Positions 1 to 7,517 of a DNA stretch of 26,201 nt are shown in pieces (position 1 is the first letter of the stretch; each line of letters begins with the position of its first letter). Under the pieces are notes generated by a model. The model searched no databases. It was not told the origin of the DNA and saw only the letters and a list, made by a program, of their open reading frames with translations. The stretch is from an uncultured Acetatifactor sp. (GTDB taxonomy: Bacteria; Bacillota; Clostridia; Lachnospirales; Lachnospiraceae). The stretch spans positions 1 to 26,201 of the forward strand of contig CAKRUB010000037.1 in the NCBI GenBank assembly GCA_934402375.1, in the 5' to 3' direction. The position numbers were made by a program, and so were the translations under genes.

Positions 1-72
1 GGGTCTTAGCTCAGCTGGGAGAGCATCTGCCTTACAAGCAGAGGGTCATAGGTTCGAGCCCTATAGGCCCCA
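1..72 (+). tRNA. tRNA-Val (anticodon TAC), first base outside the window
   Basis: The cloverleaf is clear. The D-arm begins GCTCAG at about 9, the anticodon stem TCTGC/GCAGA encloses the 7-base loop CTTACAA with anticodon TAC at 33-35, and the T-arm ATAGG/CCTAT encloses TTCGAGC. The 3' acceptor strand AGGCCCC (65-71) pairs with GGGTCT plus one further G, so the 5' end lies one base before the window. The discriminator is A72. No CCA is encoded, so it must be added by nucleotidyltransferase. Confidence 0.95.
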
Positions 73-90
73 TTTTAATGCCCGAAACTA

Positions 91-137
91 AAAGCTCCGT
101 CATACCATGGAATCCCATGGCTTGACGGAGCTTTTTT
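91..137. terminator. Long hairpin terminator, probably bidirectional
   Basis: A perfect 12-bp stem pairs 91-102 with 123-134. Inside it is a second 6-bp stem (CCATGG at 105-110 and 115-120). A T run at 132-137 ends the tRNA-Val transcript on the plus strand. A shorter A run at 90-93 gives U residues on the minus strand, so the same hairpin can end the MATE transcript arriving from the right. Confidence 0.85.
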
Positions 138-153
138 CTAAGTTTTTTCGAAT

Positions 154-1497
154 CTATGCCTGCGGTCTTACCTTCCGGTAGACTATGACAAAGTATATGA
201 TTTCGGCAATCGCGGTGATCGTCCATGAGAAAACATAAAGCAGATAGAGCGACTGTATGGTACGGAAATGGGCGAAAATCGTGTAGATCCAGAGGATACG
301 GAAGACACAGGAGCCCATGATGACGACGATTGTAGGAACAATGCTCTTTCCAAGCCCTCTGGATGCGGCGATTGTGCAGTCCATGAAAGCGGAAACGGAG
401 TAGGACAGCGCCATGATCGACAGACGCTTGATTCCGGCGTCTACGACCGTTGTATCGCTCGTAAACAGTGATAGGAAGGGATAGCGCAGCAAATACAGCC
501 CGACACCAAGTACAAGCCCTACAACGAAGGAATACAGCAGACAGATCAGATAGCTCTTTAAAATGCGGTCGGATTTCTTCGCACCGTAGTTCTGGGCAAT
601 AAAGCTGGAGCATGCGGTGTAGAAGGCTGCCATCATGTCGTAGACCAGCGGGTCAGCATTTGCGGCGGCGGAGTTGCCCTCCACCATAACGTGGTCAAAG
701 CTGTTGACACCGGTCTGGACGAAGAGATTGGCGATTGCAAACAGGGCATACTGGAAAGCTGACGGAATGCCGATTTTCAGGATGCGGCTTGCCTTGTCGG
801 GGGTAATCCTCAATTCACTCAGCTGCAGACCAAAGGCCGCAGAGCTTTTGAACAACACGCGGAGAATCAGAACCGCTGAGAGGTACTGGGACAGAATACT
901 TGCGACCGCAACACCCGCAACGCCCATCTTACATACAATGACAAAGAAAAGATTCAGAAGGACATTGAGCACTCCGGCAAAGGACAGATAATAGAGCGGT
1001 CTCTTGGTATCGCCGCTGGCACTCAGAACGGCATTGCCGAAGTTGTACAGACCGAGCGCGGGCATGCCGAGAAGATAAATCCGCAGATAGAGCACGGCAT
1101 CGTTGATCAGCTCGTCTTTTGTGTGCATGAGCGTCAGTACCGGGCGCGAGAAGGCGATTCCGAGAATGGTGATCAATATGCCGGCAGCCAGAGAAATAAG
1201 TGCGGCGGTATGTACGGTCTGCTTTAGCTCCGTTTTATTCCCAGAGCCGATGAACAGGGCGGTCACGGCATTGATACCGCCCGCAAGCCCGATCAGCACA
1301 CCCGTAAACAGCGTGACAAGAATGCTTGTGGAGCCGACTGCACCGAGCGCAATCGGACCGACAAAGTTTCCGACAACAGCGAGATCAGACATATTAAATA
1401 CGACTTGAAGGATATTGGTAAACATCAGCGGAACGCTGAACAAGAATATTTTTTTCCAGAGAGAACCTGTGCATAGATCCATTTCATACTTTTTCAT
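154..1497 (-). CDS. MATE family multidrug/metabolite efflux transporter
   Basis: This 447-residue, strongly hydrophobic protein has about 12 predicted membrane helices in two similar halves, the architecture of MATE (NorM/DinF) cation-coupled exporters. The N-terminus carries the family-like run MDLCTGSLWKKI followed by FSVPLMFTNILQ. MATE proteins move cationic or aromatic compounds out of the cell in exchange for Na+ or H+. I chose ATG 1497 because GAGG sits 6-7 bases upstream; an in-frame start at 1530 lacks such a site. The gene follows paaK on the same strand with a 138-base gap that holds its own promoter and two inverted repeats, so it is probably regulated separately from iorAB-paaK. 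The substrate cannot be told from sequence. Export of aromatic acids made by the upstream operon is possible but only inferred from position. Confidence 0.9.
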   Translation of the reverse strand: MKKYEMDLCTGSLWKKIFLFSVPLMFTNILQVVFNMSDLAVVGNFVGPIALGAVGSTSILVTLFTGVLIGLAGGINAVTALFIGSGNKTELKQTVHTAALISLAAGILITILGIAFSRPVLTLMHTKDELINDAVLYLRIYLLGMPALGLYNFGNAVLSASGDTKRPLYYLSFAGVLNVLLNLFFVIVCKMGVAGVAVASILSQYLSAVLILRVLFKSSAAFGLQLSELRITPDKASRILKIGIPSAFQYALFAIANLFVQTGVNSFDHVMVEGNSAAANADPLVYDMMAAFYTACSSFIAQNYGAKKSDRILKSYLICLLYSFVVGLVLGVGLYLLRYPFLSLFTSDTTVVDAGIKRLSIMALSYSVSAFMDCTIAASRGLGKSIVPTIVVIMGSCVFRILWIYTIFAHFRTIQSLYLLYVFSWTITAIAEIIYFVIVYRKVRPQA

Positions 1498-1516
1498 ACT
1501 TAACCTCATTTCTGTG

Positions 1517-1541
1517 CAGTGTGACACCATTCTTCACACTG
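1517..1541 (-). promoter_or_regulatory. Inverted repeat in the leader of the MATE gene
   Basis: Perfect 8-bp arms CAGTGTGA (1517-1524) and TCACACTG (1534-1541) are separated by 9 bases. They lie between the predicted -10 box (1558-1563) and the ribosome binding site. The arrangement fits a dimeric repressor operator or a leader RNA hairpin. No regulator gene is adjacent. Confidence 0.5.
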
Positions 1542-1545
1542 ATTT

Positions 1546-1625
1546 CCCGCACATTACATCTTACACAAATTAATACAAAATTCAAGTGCTTTCGACAGCA
1601 AAAAAAGTTAGATGCAATGTGCGGG
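1546..1625. repeat. Imperfect 18-bp inverted repeat with a 44-bp spacer
   Basis: The 18 bases at 1546-1563 match the reverse complement of 1608-1625 at 16 of 18 positions. One arm starts 11 bases past the paaK stop; the other covers the predicted -10 box of the MATE promoter. The arm centres are about 62 bp apart, close to six helical turns, which would suit either DNA looping or a large stem in read-through RNA. Confidence 0.6.
1558..1585 (-). promoter_or_regulatory. Predicted promoter of the MATE gene
   Basis: On the minus strand TTGAAT (1580-1585) and TAAGAT (1558-1563) are 16 bp apart. The predicted start point near 1551 gives a leader of about 50 bases. The -10 box lies inside one arm of the 18-bp inverted repeat. 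Confidence 0.45.
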
Positions 1626-1635
1626 AATATGAGGT

Positions 1636-2886
1636 TTACTGGTTTTCCATGTAGCGGTAGTCTGTAACCCGCTTTGTCTTTTTTTCGCTTCTGGGCAACG
1701 TTCCGACCGGTACGACCGTCACCTTCGGAGTGACGCCGATCCGTGATTTAAACAGTCCGGTGATGGTCTTTGCAGTCTTTTCAAAGTCTACACGGCCCTC
1801 TGCCTCTACCGTGATAATCATGATGTCACGGTTCTTGTCGTCGTCATGCGCGATCGTGATGGCATATTCGCTGGAGACACCGTCGACGTTCTGGAGAAGC
1901 TCTTCCACCTGTCCGGGGAACATGTTGACGCCGTGAACCTTGAACATATCGTCACTGCGTCCCTTGATAATATCGATTCTGGGATAGCATCTGCCGCAGC
2001 TGCACCTGCCGGGAATAATGCGGGAGATGTCATGGGTGCGGAACCGGAGCAGGGGAGCGCCCTCCTTTACCAGAGTCGTGATGACGATTTCGCCCTCCTC
2101 GCCGTCGGGAACGGGAATGCCGGTCTTCGGATCAATGATTTCGATATAGAGATAATCGTCCCAGTAGTGGATGCCGGTCTCCTTATCACAGTTAATGCCG
2201 ATGCCGGGACCGTAAATCTCTGTAAGTCCATAGATGTCGTATAGCTCGATTCCGAGCTCATCTGCAATGTATTTCCGCATCTTCTCGCTCCAGCGCTCGG
2301 AGCCGATGACACCTTTTTTTAGATGAATCTGGCTCTTGAGCTTTCGCTTGTTGATCTCTTCCGCGAGGAGCAGTGCGTAGGAAGCGGTTGCGGTGATGAC
2401 AGTCGATTTCAGGTCAACCATCATCTGCAGCTGTTTCTCTGTGTTTCCGGGGCCCATAGGAACCGCCATTGCACCGAGCTTTTCACAGCCTGCCTGAAAT
2501 CCGATTCCGGCAGTCCAGAGGCCATAGCCAGGTGTAATCTGGATGCGGTCGAGATTTGTGATGCCTGCCGTTTCATAACATCTGGCGAACATGGTTGCCC
2601 AGTCGTCGACATCCTTTGCGGTATAGGGGATGATGACCGGCTTGCCGGTGGTGCCGGAGGAGGAATGAATGCGGACGACTTTTTCATCGGGTACAGCCTG
2701 AATGCCGAGCGGGTAGGCATTGCGCAGGTCATCCTTGCTGGAGAAGGGGAGCTTTTCAAATTCTTCCTGCGAAGCGACCCCGGTGATTCCCAGCTCGCGG
2801 TACATTCTGCCGTAATAACTGTCGGTTTCGATCAGACGCTTGATCTGGGCATCGATCTGTTGCAACTGTGTTTCATTCAACTTCAT
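1636..2886 (-). CDS. paaK: Phenylacetate-CoA ligase family protein (AMP-forming)
   Basis: This 416-residue member of the ANL adenylating superfamily has the PaaK layout: an N-terminal region, a phosphate-binding loop SSSGTTGKPV, the YGLTEIYGPG adenine-site motif, and a C-terminal lid ending in a Lys-rich tail. Cys-rich motifs near CSCGRCYPR are typical of anaerobic PaaK proteins. The family joins phenylacetate or indoleacetate to CoA using ATP, through an acyl-adenylate. Next to iorAB it may act on the same aryl-acetyl-CoA pool, in either direction. ATG 2886 is preferred over GTG 2895 because AGGTGA lies 5 bases upstream of it. The start overlaps the end of iorB by 14 bases, so the two are translationally coupled. 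Confidence 0.92.
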   Translation of the reverse strand: MKLNETQLQQIDAQIKRLIETDSYYGRMYRELGITGVASQEEFEKLPFSSKDDLRNAYPLGIQAVPDEKVVRIHSSSGTTGKPVIIPYTAKDVDDWATMFARCYETAGITNLDRIQITPGYGLWTAGIGFQAGCEKLGAMAVPMGPGNTEKQLQMMVDLKSTVITATASYALLLAEEINKRKLKSQIHLKKGVIGSERWSEKMRKYIADELGIELYDIYGLTEIYGPGIGINCDKETGIHYWDDYLYIEIIDPKTGIPVPDGEEGEIVITTLVKEGAPLLRFRTHDISRIIPGRCSCGRCYPRIDIIKGRSDDMFKVHGVNMFPGQVEELLQNVDGVSSEYAITIAHDDDKNRDIMIITVEAEGRVDFEKTAKTITGLFKSRIGVTPKVTVVPVGTLPRSEKKTKRVTDYRYMENQ

Positions 2887-3469
2887 AAGCTTCACCTGCG
2901 CTCATTCCTGTAAGGAATGCCTTTCTGTTGATTTCTCTGTATTTTTCGGGAACCCGGGCCTCGATTTCTGCCAGCATCGTCTCCGTCGGTATGCCGAGAC
3001 AGCCGCAGCCGGATGCAACGCCGAGAACTGCTATGTTAAAAAATTTTATGGAGCCCAGCGAGGAGCACAGTTCAGTGGCATCCACAACAATGCAGTGACA
3101 ATGCTCCCTGAGGAATGCAAGCTGTCTGGAGCCGTCGTAGCCGGTATCGACGAGTGCTTCTGTCGTGGGCTTTACGGGAACCTGATTTACAATGACAGTT
3201 CCGCCGTTCTTTAAATAGGGAAGGTTCCGCACTGCCTCCGCCGGTTCAAAGGCGAGTATCAGATCAGCATTTCCCTTTGGAATCAAGGGCGAAAAAGCCG
3301 TTTCACCTATGCGGATATGGCTGGTGACAGAACCGCCGCGCTGCGCCATACCGATCGTCTCTGCGGAGTGCACCGTCTCGCCGCAGTTCATGGCGGCTGC
3401 GGCAATGAGCTTGGAGGCGAGGACGGTTCCCTGCCCGCCGACACCGCATAAAAGAATATCCCTATTCAT
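2873..3469 (-). CDS. iorB: Indolepyruvate:ferredoxin oxidoreductase, beta subunit
   Basis: This 198-residue protein matches the gamma-type domain of 2-oxoacid:ferredoxin oxidoreductases. It starts with a nucleotide-like glycine loop, CGVGGQGT, at about residues 8-15, and then has AQRGGSVTSHIRIG, which is typical of IorB. With IorA it forms the enzyme that oxidatively decarboxylates indolepyruvate, phenylpyruvate and hydroxyphenylpyruvate to the aryl-acetyl-CoA, reducing ferredoxin. ATG 3469 is chosen because AAGGAGG lies 8 bases upstream; GTG 3478 would start within that spacer. The start overlaps the iorA stop by 8 bases and the end overlaps paaK, so all three genes are in one tightly packed operon. 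Confidence 0.94.
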   Translation of the reverse strand: MNRDILLCGVGGQGTVLASKLIAAAAMNCGETVHSAETIGMAQRGGSVTSHIRIGETAFSPLIPKGNADLILAFEPAEAVRNLPYLKNGGTVIVNQVPVKPTTEALVDTGYDGSRQLAFLREHCHCIVVDATELCSSLGSIKFFNIAVLGVASGCGCLGIPTETMLAEIEARVPEKYREINRKAFLTGMSAGEAYEVE

Positions 3470-5264
3470 TGTCTGCACCTCCTTCGATCGCAGCTACCGG
3501 ACAGATTTGACTGCACAAGCCGCAGCCGGTGCACAGCTCGGGATTGATGGATACAATGCCGTCAACGGTAGTCAGAGCCGGACAGCCCAGCTCACGAATA
3601 CATTTTTTACATTGAATGCACTTCCCGGTAATCTGCATTTTGCCTGTGGGACGGCTGATGGCAATACAGGGGGACTTAAAAATAATCGCCTTTACTCCGG
3701 GTAAGGCGGCATATTCCCGGATTTTTTCAATGCAGGCATCGAGCTTCAGCGGATCGAGCGTTGCAATGTGCGGCACGCCCATGCCCTCAAGGATTCTTTC
3801 AATGCTGACCTTGTCCACGATATTTCCCATCATGTTCCTGCCGGTGCCGGGATGCGGCTGATGTCCGGTCATGGCGGTGGTGGAATTGTCGAGTACGCAA
3901 AGAATCATGTCTGCCTGATTATAGACCGCGTTGACAACGCCGGTCATGCCCGATGCAAAGAAGGTGGAGTCTCCGACGAAGGAGAAGCAGACACCGTCCT
4001 GGTCTACCCAGTGAAAGCCCTGTGCCATCGTGATTCCGGCGCCCATGCAGAGGCAGGTGTCAACCATATCCAGCGGCATGGCATTACCGAGAGTATAGCA
4101 GCCGATATCCCCGCAGAAATATGCCTTTTTTCCCTGCATGGCCTTCTTTACCGCGTAAAAGGACGCCCTGTGCGGGCAGCCGGCGCAGAGAACGGGAGGT
4201 CTTGCGGGCAGCTTTGGCAGGGAAGAGGCATCTAAGCCCTTATCCCTTGCCGGAAGACCTAAGAAGCGACTCAGTATTTCGGCGGCAAGGTCTGCGGACA
4301 GCTCACCGCTCAGGGGAGAGTCGCCGGTTCCTTTGCCGTAAACCTTCAGATTCAGATGATATTTTCCGGTCAGACGCAGCAGCTGATTTTCTATGTAAGG
4401 GCTTAATTCCTCAAGACACAGCGCCTCCTCAGCCCCTTCAAGACAGGAGAGCACAAACTTTTCAGGGAAGGGATAGGGCGTGCCGATCCTGCAGAGACGG
4501 ATCTCGGGATATTGCTGCAGATATTCTTTTGCATAGGCATAGCTGACGCCTGAGGCGAAAACGACCTTGCTGCCGGTGCCCTTGCTACAGCTATTAAAGG
4601 CATATTCCGAAAAATCATCCCCGATCAGCGGATTTCTCTTTTCAATCATTGCGTGATTCTGGAAGGACAGGCGGGGGAAGATGACCCATTTTCCTGAATC
4701 CTTGACAAACCCCTCGTATTCCTTCGGTGAAAAGCTTTCGGGAACGGTTATGGAGGCATAGGCATGACAGATCCGGGTGGTGGGACGGAAGAGCACAGGA
4801 GTGCTGTACTTTTCGGAATAGTCAAAAGCGTCCTGAATCATCCGGTAGGCATCCTCCGGGGAGGAAGGGTCAAAGACAGGGATGCGGCAGAATTCGGCAA
4901 ATATTCTGGTGTCCTGCTCCGTCTGTGAGGAGATCGGACCGGGATCATCCGCCGAGACGATGACCATACCCCCTTTGACACCGACATATGCGAGCGACAT
5001 CAAGGGATCTGATGCCACGTTAAGCCCGACCTGTTTCATCGTCACAAGTGTTCTTGCACCTGCGTAGGATGCGCTTGCAGCAAGCTCCAGCGCCGCTTTT
5101 TCGTTCACCGACCATTCTATATGGAGCTTATGCCCGGAATATTTGCTGACCGTCTCCAGTATTTCAGAGGAGGGCGTTCCGGGGTAGCCGGATACGAGAT
5201 TGACACCGGCGGCAAGCGCGCCGAGGGCGATGCATCCGTTTCCCATGAGATATTCCTGCTTCAT
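3462..5264 (-). CDS. iorA: Indolepyruvate:ferredoxin oxidoreductase, alpha subunit
   Basis: At 600 residues this is normal length for IorA. The N-terminal pyrimidine-binding domain has GYPGTPSSEI at about residue 26. The thiamine-diphosphate domain has the GDSTFFASGM motif with the downstream asparagine (VLDNSTTAMTG) for Mg-ThDP binding. The C-terminus carries two [4Fe-4S] motifs, CIQCKKC...CP and CTGCGLCSQICP. The enzyme converts aromatic 2-oxoacids from Trp, Phe and Tyr transamination into aryl-acetyl-CoA with ferredoxin as acceptor, a cytoplasmic anaerobic reaction. ATG 5264 follows AGGAAGGAG with a spacing of about 8 bases; an upstream ATG at 5294 has no such site. A near-consensus promoter lies 43 bp upstream, so iorA is the first gene of iorA-iorB-paaK. 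Confidence 0.96.
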   Translation of the reverse strand: MKQEYLMGNGCIALGALAAGVNLVSGYPGTPSSEILETVSKYSGHKLHIEWSVNEKAALELAASASYAGARTLVTMKQVGLNVASDPLMSLAYVGVKGGMVIVSADDPGPISSQTEQDTRIFAEFCRIPVFDPSSPEDAYRMIQDAFDYSEKYSTPVLFRPTTRICHAYASITVPESFSPKEYEGFVKDSGKWVIFPRLSFQNHAMIEKRNPLIGDDFSEYAFNSCSKGTGSKVVFASGVSYAYAKEYLQQYPEIRLCRIGTPYPFPEKFVLSCLEGAEEALCLEELSPYIENQLLRLTGKYHLNLKVYGKGTGDSPLSGELSADLAAEILSRFLGLPARDKGLDASSLPKLPARPPVLCAGCPHRASFYAVKKAMQGKKAYFCGDIGCYTLGNAMPLDMVDTCLCMGAGITMAQGFHWVDQDGVCFSFVGDSTFFASGMTGVVNAVYNQADMILCVLDNSTTAMTGHQPHPGTGRNMMGNIVDKVSIERILEGMGVPHIATLDPLKLDACIEKIREYAALPGVKAIIFKSPCIAISRPTGKMQITGKCIQCKKCIRELGCPALTTVDGIVSINPELCTGCGLCSQICPVAAIEGGADNE

Positions 5265-5306
5265 GAAAACAACTCCTTCCTGCAATTTAATCATTTAACG
5301 TATTAA

Positions 5307-5335
5307 ATTATACACGAGCTGTAAAACGGTTTCAA
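5307..5335 (-). promoter_or_regulatory. Promoter of the iorA-iorB-paaK operon
   Basis: On the minus strand a -35 TTGAAA (5330-5335) and a perfect -10 TATAAT (5307-5312) are separated by exactly 17 bp. The predicted start near 5300 gives a leader of about 35 bases. No palindrome stands out in this leader. Confidence 0.8.
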
Positions 5336-5372
5336 TTCTTTTAGGAAAATTTGTGAAAAAAACGATTAGGAT

Positions 5373-5401
5373 TTGCAGATTTACAAAAGATAGAGTAGTA
5401 T
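5373..5401 (+). promoter_or_regulatory. Promoter of the DUF3737 / C-S lyase pair
   Basis: TTGCAG (5373-5378) and TAGTAT (5396-5401) have a 17-bp spacer. The predicted start near 5408 is about 46 bases before the ATG. This promoter is divergent from and close to the iorA promoter. Confidence 0.6.
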
Positions 5402-5453
5402 AGTATAGGACGCGAAAAAGCGCGATTTTTAGCAAAATGAAATGGAGAGAGCA

Positions 5454-6344
5454 ATGAAAGAGATAATTCAGCAGACCTTGAGTGGGGAGAGGGCACTTTA
5501 CGGAACACAGGATGCGCGCATCAGCTTCTGCACTTTTGCTGATGGGGAGTCACCCTTAAAGGAGAGCAGTAACCTTGAGATAGATAATTGCCTTTTCAAA
5601 TGGAAATATCCGCTGTGGTATACGAAGAACGTCACGATGACAAATTCCACGCTGTTTGACATGGCGAGAGCGGGAATCTGGTATGTAGATAATATTTCGG
5701 TTTCCGATACGGTCATAGAGGCGCCGAAGAACTTCCGGCGGGCAAGGGGCGTCAGGCTGAAGAATGTGGACTTCCCGAACGCTGCGGAGACTCTCTGGAA
5801 CTGCCAGGACATTGATATGGAGCAGGTGACGGCAAGAGGGGATTACTTTGCCATGAACTGCAAAAATGTCAGGGCGAAGGACTTTACGCTTGTGGGCAAC
5901 TACAGCTTCGACGGGGGCGAGAATATTGAAATCTGCCACTCCAGAATGCTTTCCAAGGACGCTTTCTGGAACGCGGAGAATGTGACTGTGTACGATTCTT
6001 TTATCTCCGGCGAGTACCTCGGCTGGAATTCCCGCAACATTACGCTGATCAACTGCACGATCGAGAGCCTGCAGGGAATGTGCTACATTGATAATCTTGT
6101 CATGAAGAACTGCCGTCTGATCAACACAAATCTTGCCTTTGAATATTCGCAGGCGGATGTCGAGATCATCGGCGAGGTGGACAGTGTATTTAACCCCAAG
6201 GGCGGCATCATCCGCGCAGACCGCATCGGAGAGCTGATTATGGATGGCAGAAGGGTGAAGATCGATCAGACGAAGATTGAGGCGGAAACGATCGACAAGA
6301 AGTCTGACAGAGCCGAGTGGGAGAGAGACCGAAAGGAAGATTGA
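5454..6344 (+). CDS. DUF3737 family protein, right-handed beta-helix
   Basis: This 296-residue protein consists of short repeated strands such as N(I/V)xxxNCxF, and the sequence reads as a pectate-lyase-like parallel beta-helix. Family-typical blocks are seen: SPLKESSNLEI, FKWKYPLWYTKN, MARAGIWYVDN, EAPKNFRRARG and SKDAFWNAENVTVYD. There is no signal peptide or membrane segment, so it is probably cytoplasmic. No biochemical role is established for this family to my knowledge. ATG 5454 is preferred over 5442 because GGAGAG lies just upstream of it. The next gene starts 3 bases after its stop, so it is co-transcribed with the PLP lyase; that pairing is the only functional hint. Confidence 0.92.
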   Translation: MKEIIQQTLSGERALYGTQDARISFCTFADGESPLKESSNLEIDNCLFKWKYPLWYTKNVTMTNSTLFDMARAGIWYVDNISVSDTVIEAPKNFRRARGVRLKNVDFPNAAETLWNCQDIDMEQVTARGDYFAMNCKNVRAKDFTLVGNYSFDGGENIEICHSRMLSKDAFWNAENVTVYDSFISGEYLGWNSRNITLINCTIESLQGMCYIDNLVMKNCRLINTNLAFEYSQADVEIIGEVDSVFNPKGGIIRADRIGELIMDGRRVKIDQTKIEAETIDKKSDRAEWERDRKED

Positions 6345-6347
6345 CAG

Positions 6348-7514
6348 ATGTATGATTTCGATAAGCTGACGGAGCGGCGCAATACCGGCTCTTTGAAGTG
6401 GGACGTAACGGAGAGAGAGCTGCCCATGTGGGTGGCAGACATGGATTTCGAGACGGCGCCGGAGATCCGCAAGGCAATCAGCGAGAGGGCGGCACACGGC
6501 ATTTTCGGCTACAACATCGTGACGGAGGACTGGTACGACGCCTATATCGGCTGGTGGAGCCGCAGGCATCACATCACCTTCGAGCGCGACTGGCTGATCT
6601 TCTGTACCGGCGTTGTGCCGGCAATTTCCAGCGCGGTGCGGAAGCTGACGACGGTCGGAGAGAATGTGCTGGTACAGACGCCGGTGTACAATATTTTCTT
6701 TAATTCCATACGCAACAACGGAAGAAACATTCTGGAAAGCCCTCTGGTCTATGACGGGCGGGAGTATCATATTGACTTTGCCGATCTGGAAAAGAAGCTG
6801 AGCGATCCCCAGACGACACTGATGCTGCTCTGCAATCCGCATAATCCGGTGGGAAAGATCTGGAACAGGGAAACGTTGGAAAAGATCGGGGAATTGTGTG
6901 CGAAGCATCATGTGCTCGTACTGTCCGATGAGATTCATTGCGATATGACAGACCCGGGCTATGAATACATTCCATTTGCTTCCGTGTCGGAAATCTGCCG
7001 GGAGAACAGCATCACCTGCATCGCGCCGACGAAGACCTTCAGCATACCGGGAATCCAGACGGCGGCGGTGATGGTGCCGAATCCGGTGATCCGGCATAAG
7101 CTGAACCGGGGGCTGAATACGGATGAGGTGGCGGAGCCGAACAGCTTTGCCGTGTGCGCGGCGGTGGCTGCCTTTGAAAAGGGAGAGCCGTGGCTGGAGG
7201 AGCTGCGTCAGTATCTGGCGGACAACAAGCAGCTTGTGCGAGACTTTGTGGAGCGGGAGCTTCCCGCGATCCGCATTGTGTCCTCACATGCGACTTATCT
7301 TCTGTGGCTGGACTGCGGACATGTGACAGACAATGCGACGGAGCTTGTCCATTTTATCAGGGAATACAGCGGACTGTATCTGACGGAGGGAGAGGAGTAT
7401 GGAAGACCGGGAAAGAAGTTTATCCGGCTGAATACAGCCTGTCCCAGAGCGCGGCTGGAAGAGGGGCTTAACCGGCTCCGGGACAGCGTCAGGGCATATG
7501 CGGAGAAGAGATAA
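6348..7514 (+). CDS. PatB/MalY-type pyridoxal-phosphate C-S lyase / aminotransferase
   Basis: This 388-residue fold-type I PLP enzyme has the PatB/MalY signature start MYDFDKL...RRNTGSLKWD and LPMWVADMDF. NPHNPVG (163-169), DEIHCD (194-199, the pyridine-nitrogen Asp and nearby residues) and the Schiff-base lysine K229 in APTKTFSIPG are all present, as is the C-terminal carboxylate-binding Arg region (GKKFIRLNTACP). Members cleave cystathionine, cysteine or other S-conjugates to pyruvate, ammonia and a thiol. The enzyme is cytosolic and looks intact. A site AAGGAAG precedes the ATG. It follows the DUF3737 gene by 3 bases. Its stop is only 3 bp from the convergent nifJ stop, and no separate terminator is visible there. 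Confidence 0.93.
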   Translation: MYDFDKLTERRNTGSLKWDVTERELPMWVADMDFETAPEIRKAISERAAHGIFGYNIVTEDWYDAYIGWWSRRHHITFERDWLIFCTGVVPAISSAVRKLTTVGENVLVQTPVYNIFFNSIRNNGRNILESPLVYDGREYHIDFADLEKKLSDPQTTLMLLCNPHNPVGKIWNRETLEKIGELCAKHHVLVLSDEIHCDMTDPGYEYIPFASVSEICRENSITCIAPTKTFSIPGIQTAAVMVPNPVIRHKLNRGLNTDEVAEPNSFAVCAAVAAFEKGEPWLEELRQYLADNKQLVRDFVERELPAIRIVSSHATYLLWLDCGHVTDNATELVHFIREYSGLYLTEGEEYGRPGKKFIRLNTACPRARLEEGLNRLRDSVRAYAEKR

Positions 7515-7517
7515 GAG

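Noticed and set aside
5411..5429. CGCG-AAAAAG-CGCG followed by T residues as a terminator/attenuator
   Set aside because: The stem is only four base pairs and lies just after a promoter; too weak to support.
5556..7097. Long open frame of 513 codons on the minus strand
   Set aside because: It lies antisense to the DUF3737 and PatB/MalY genes, which have clear families, ribosome sites and an operon layout. The antisense product is rich in His, Arg and Asp and matches nothing.
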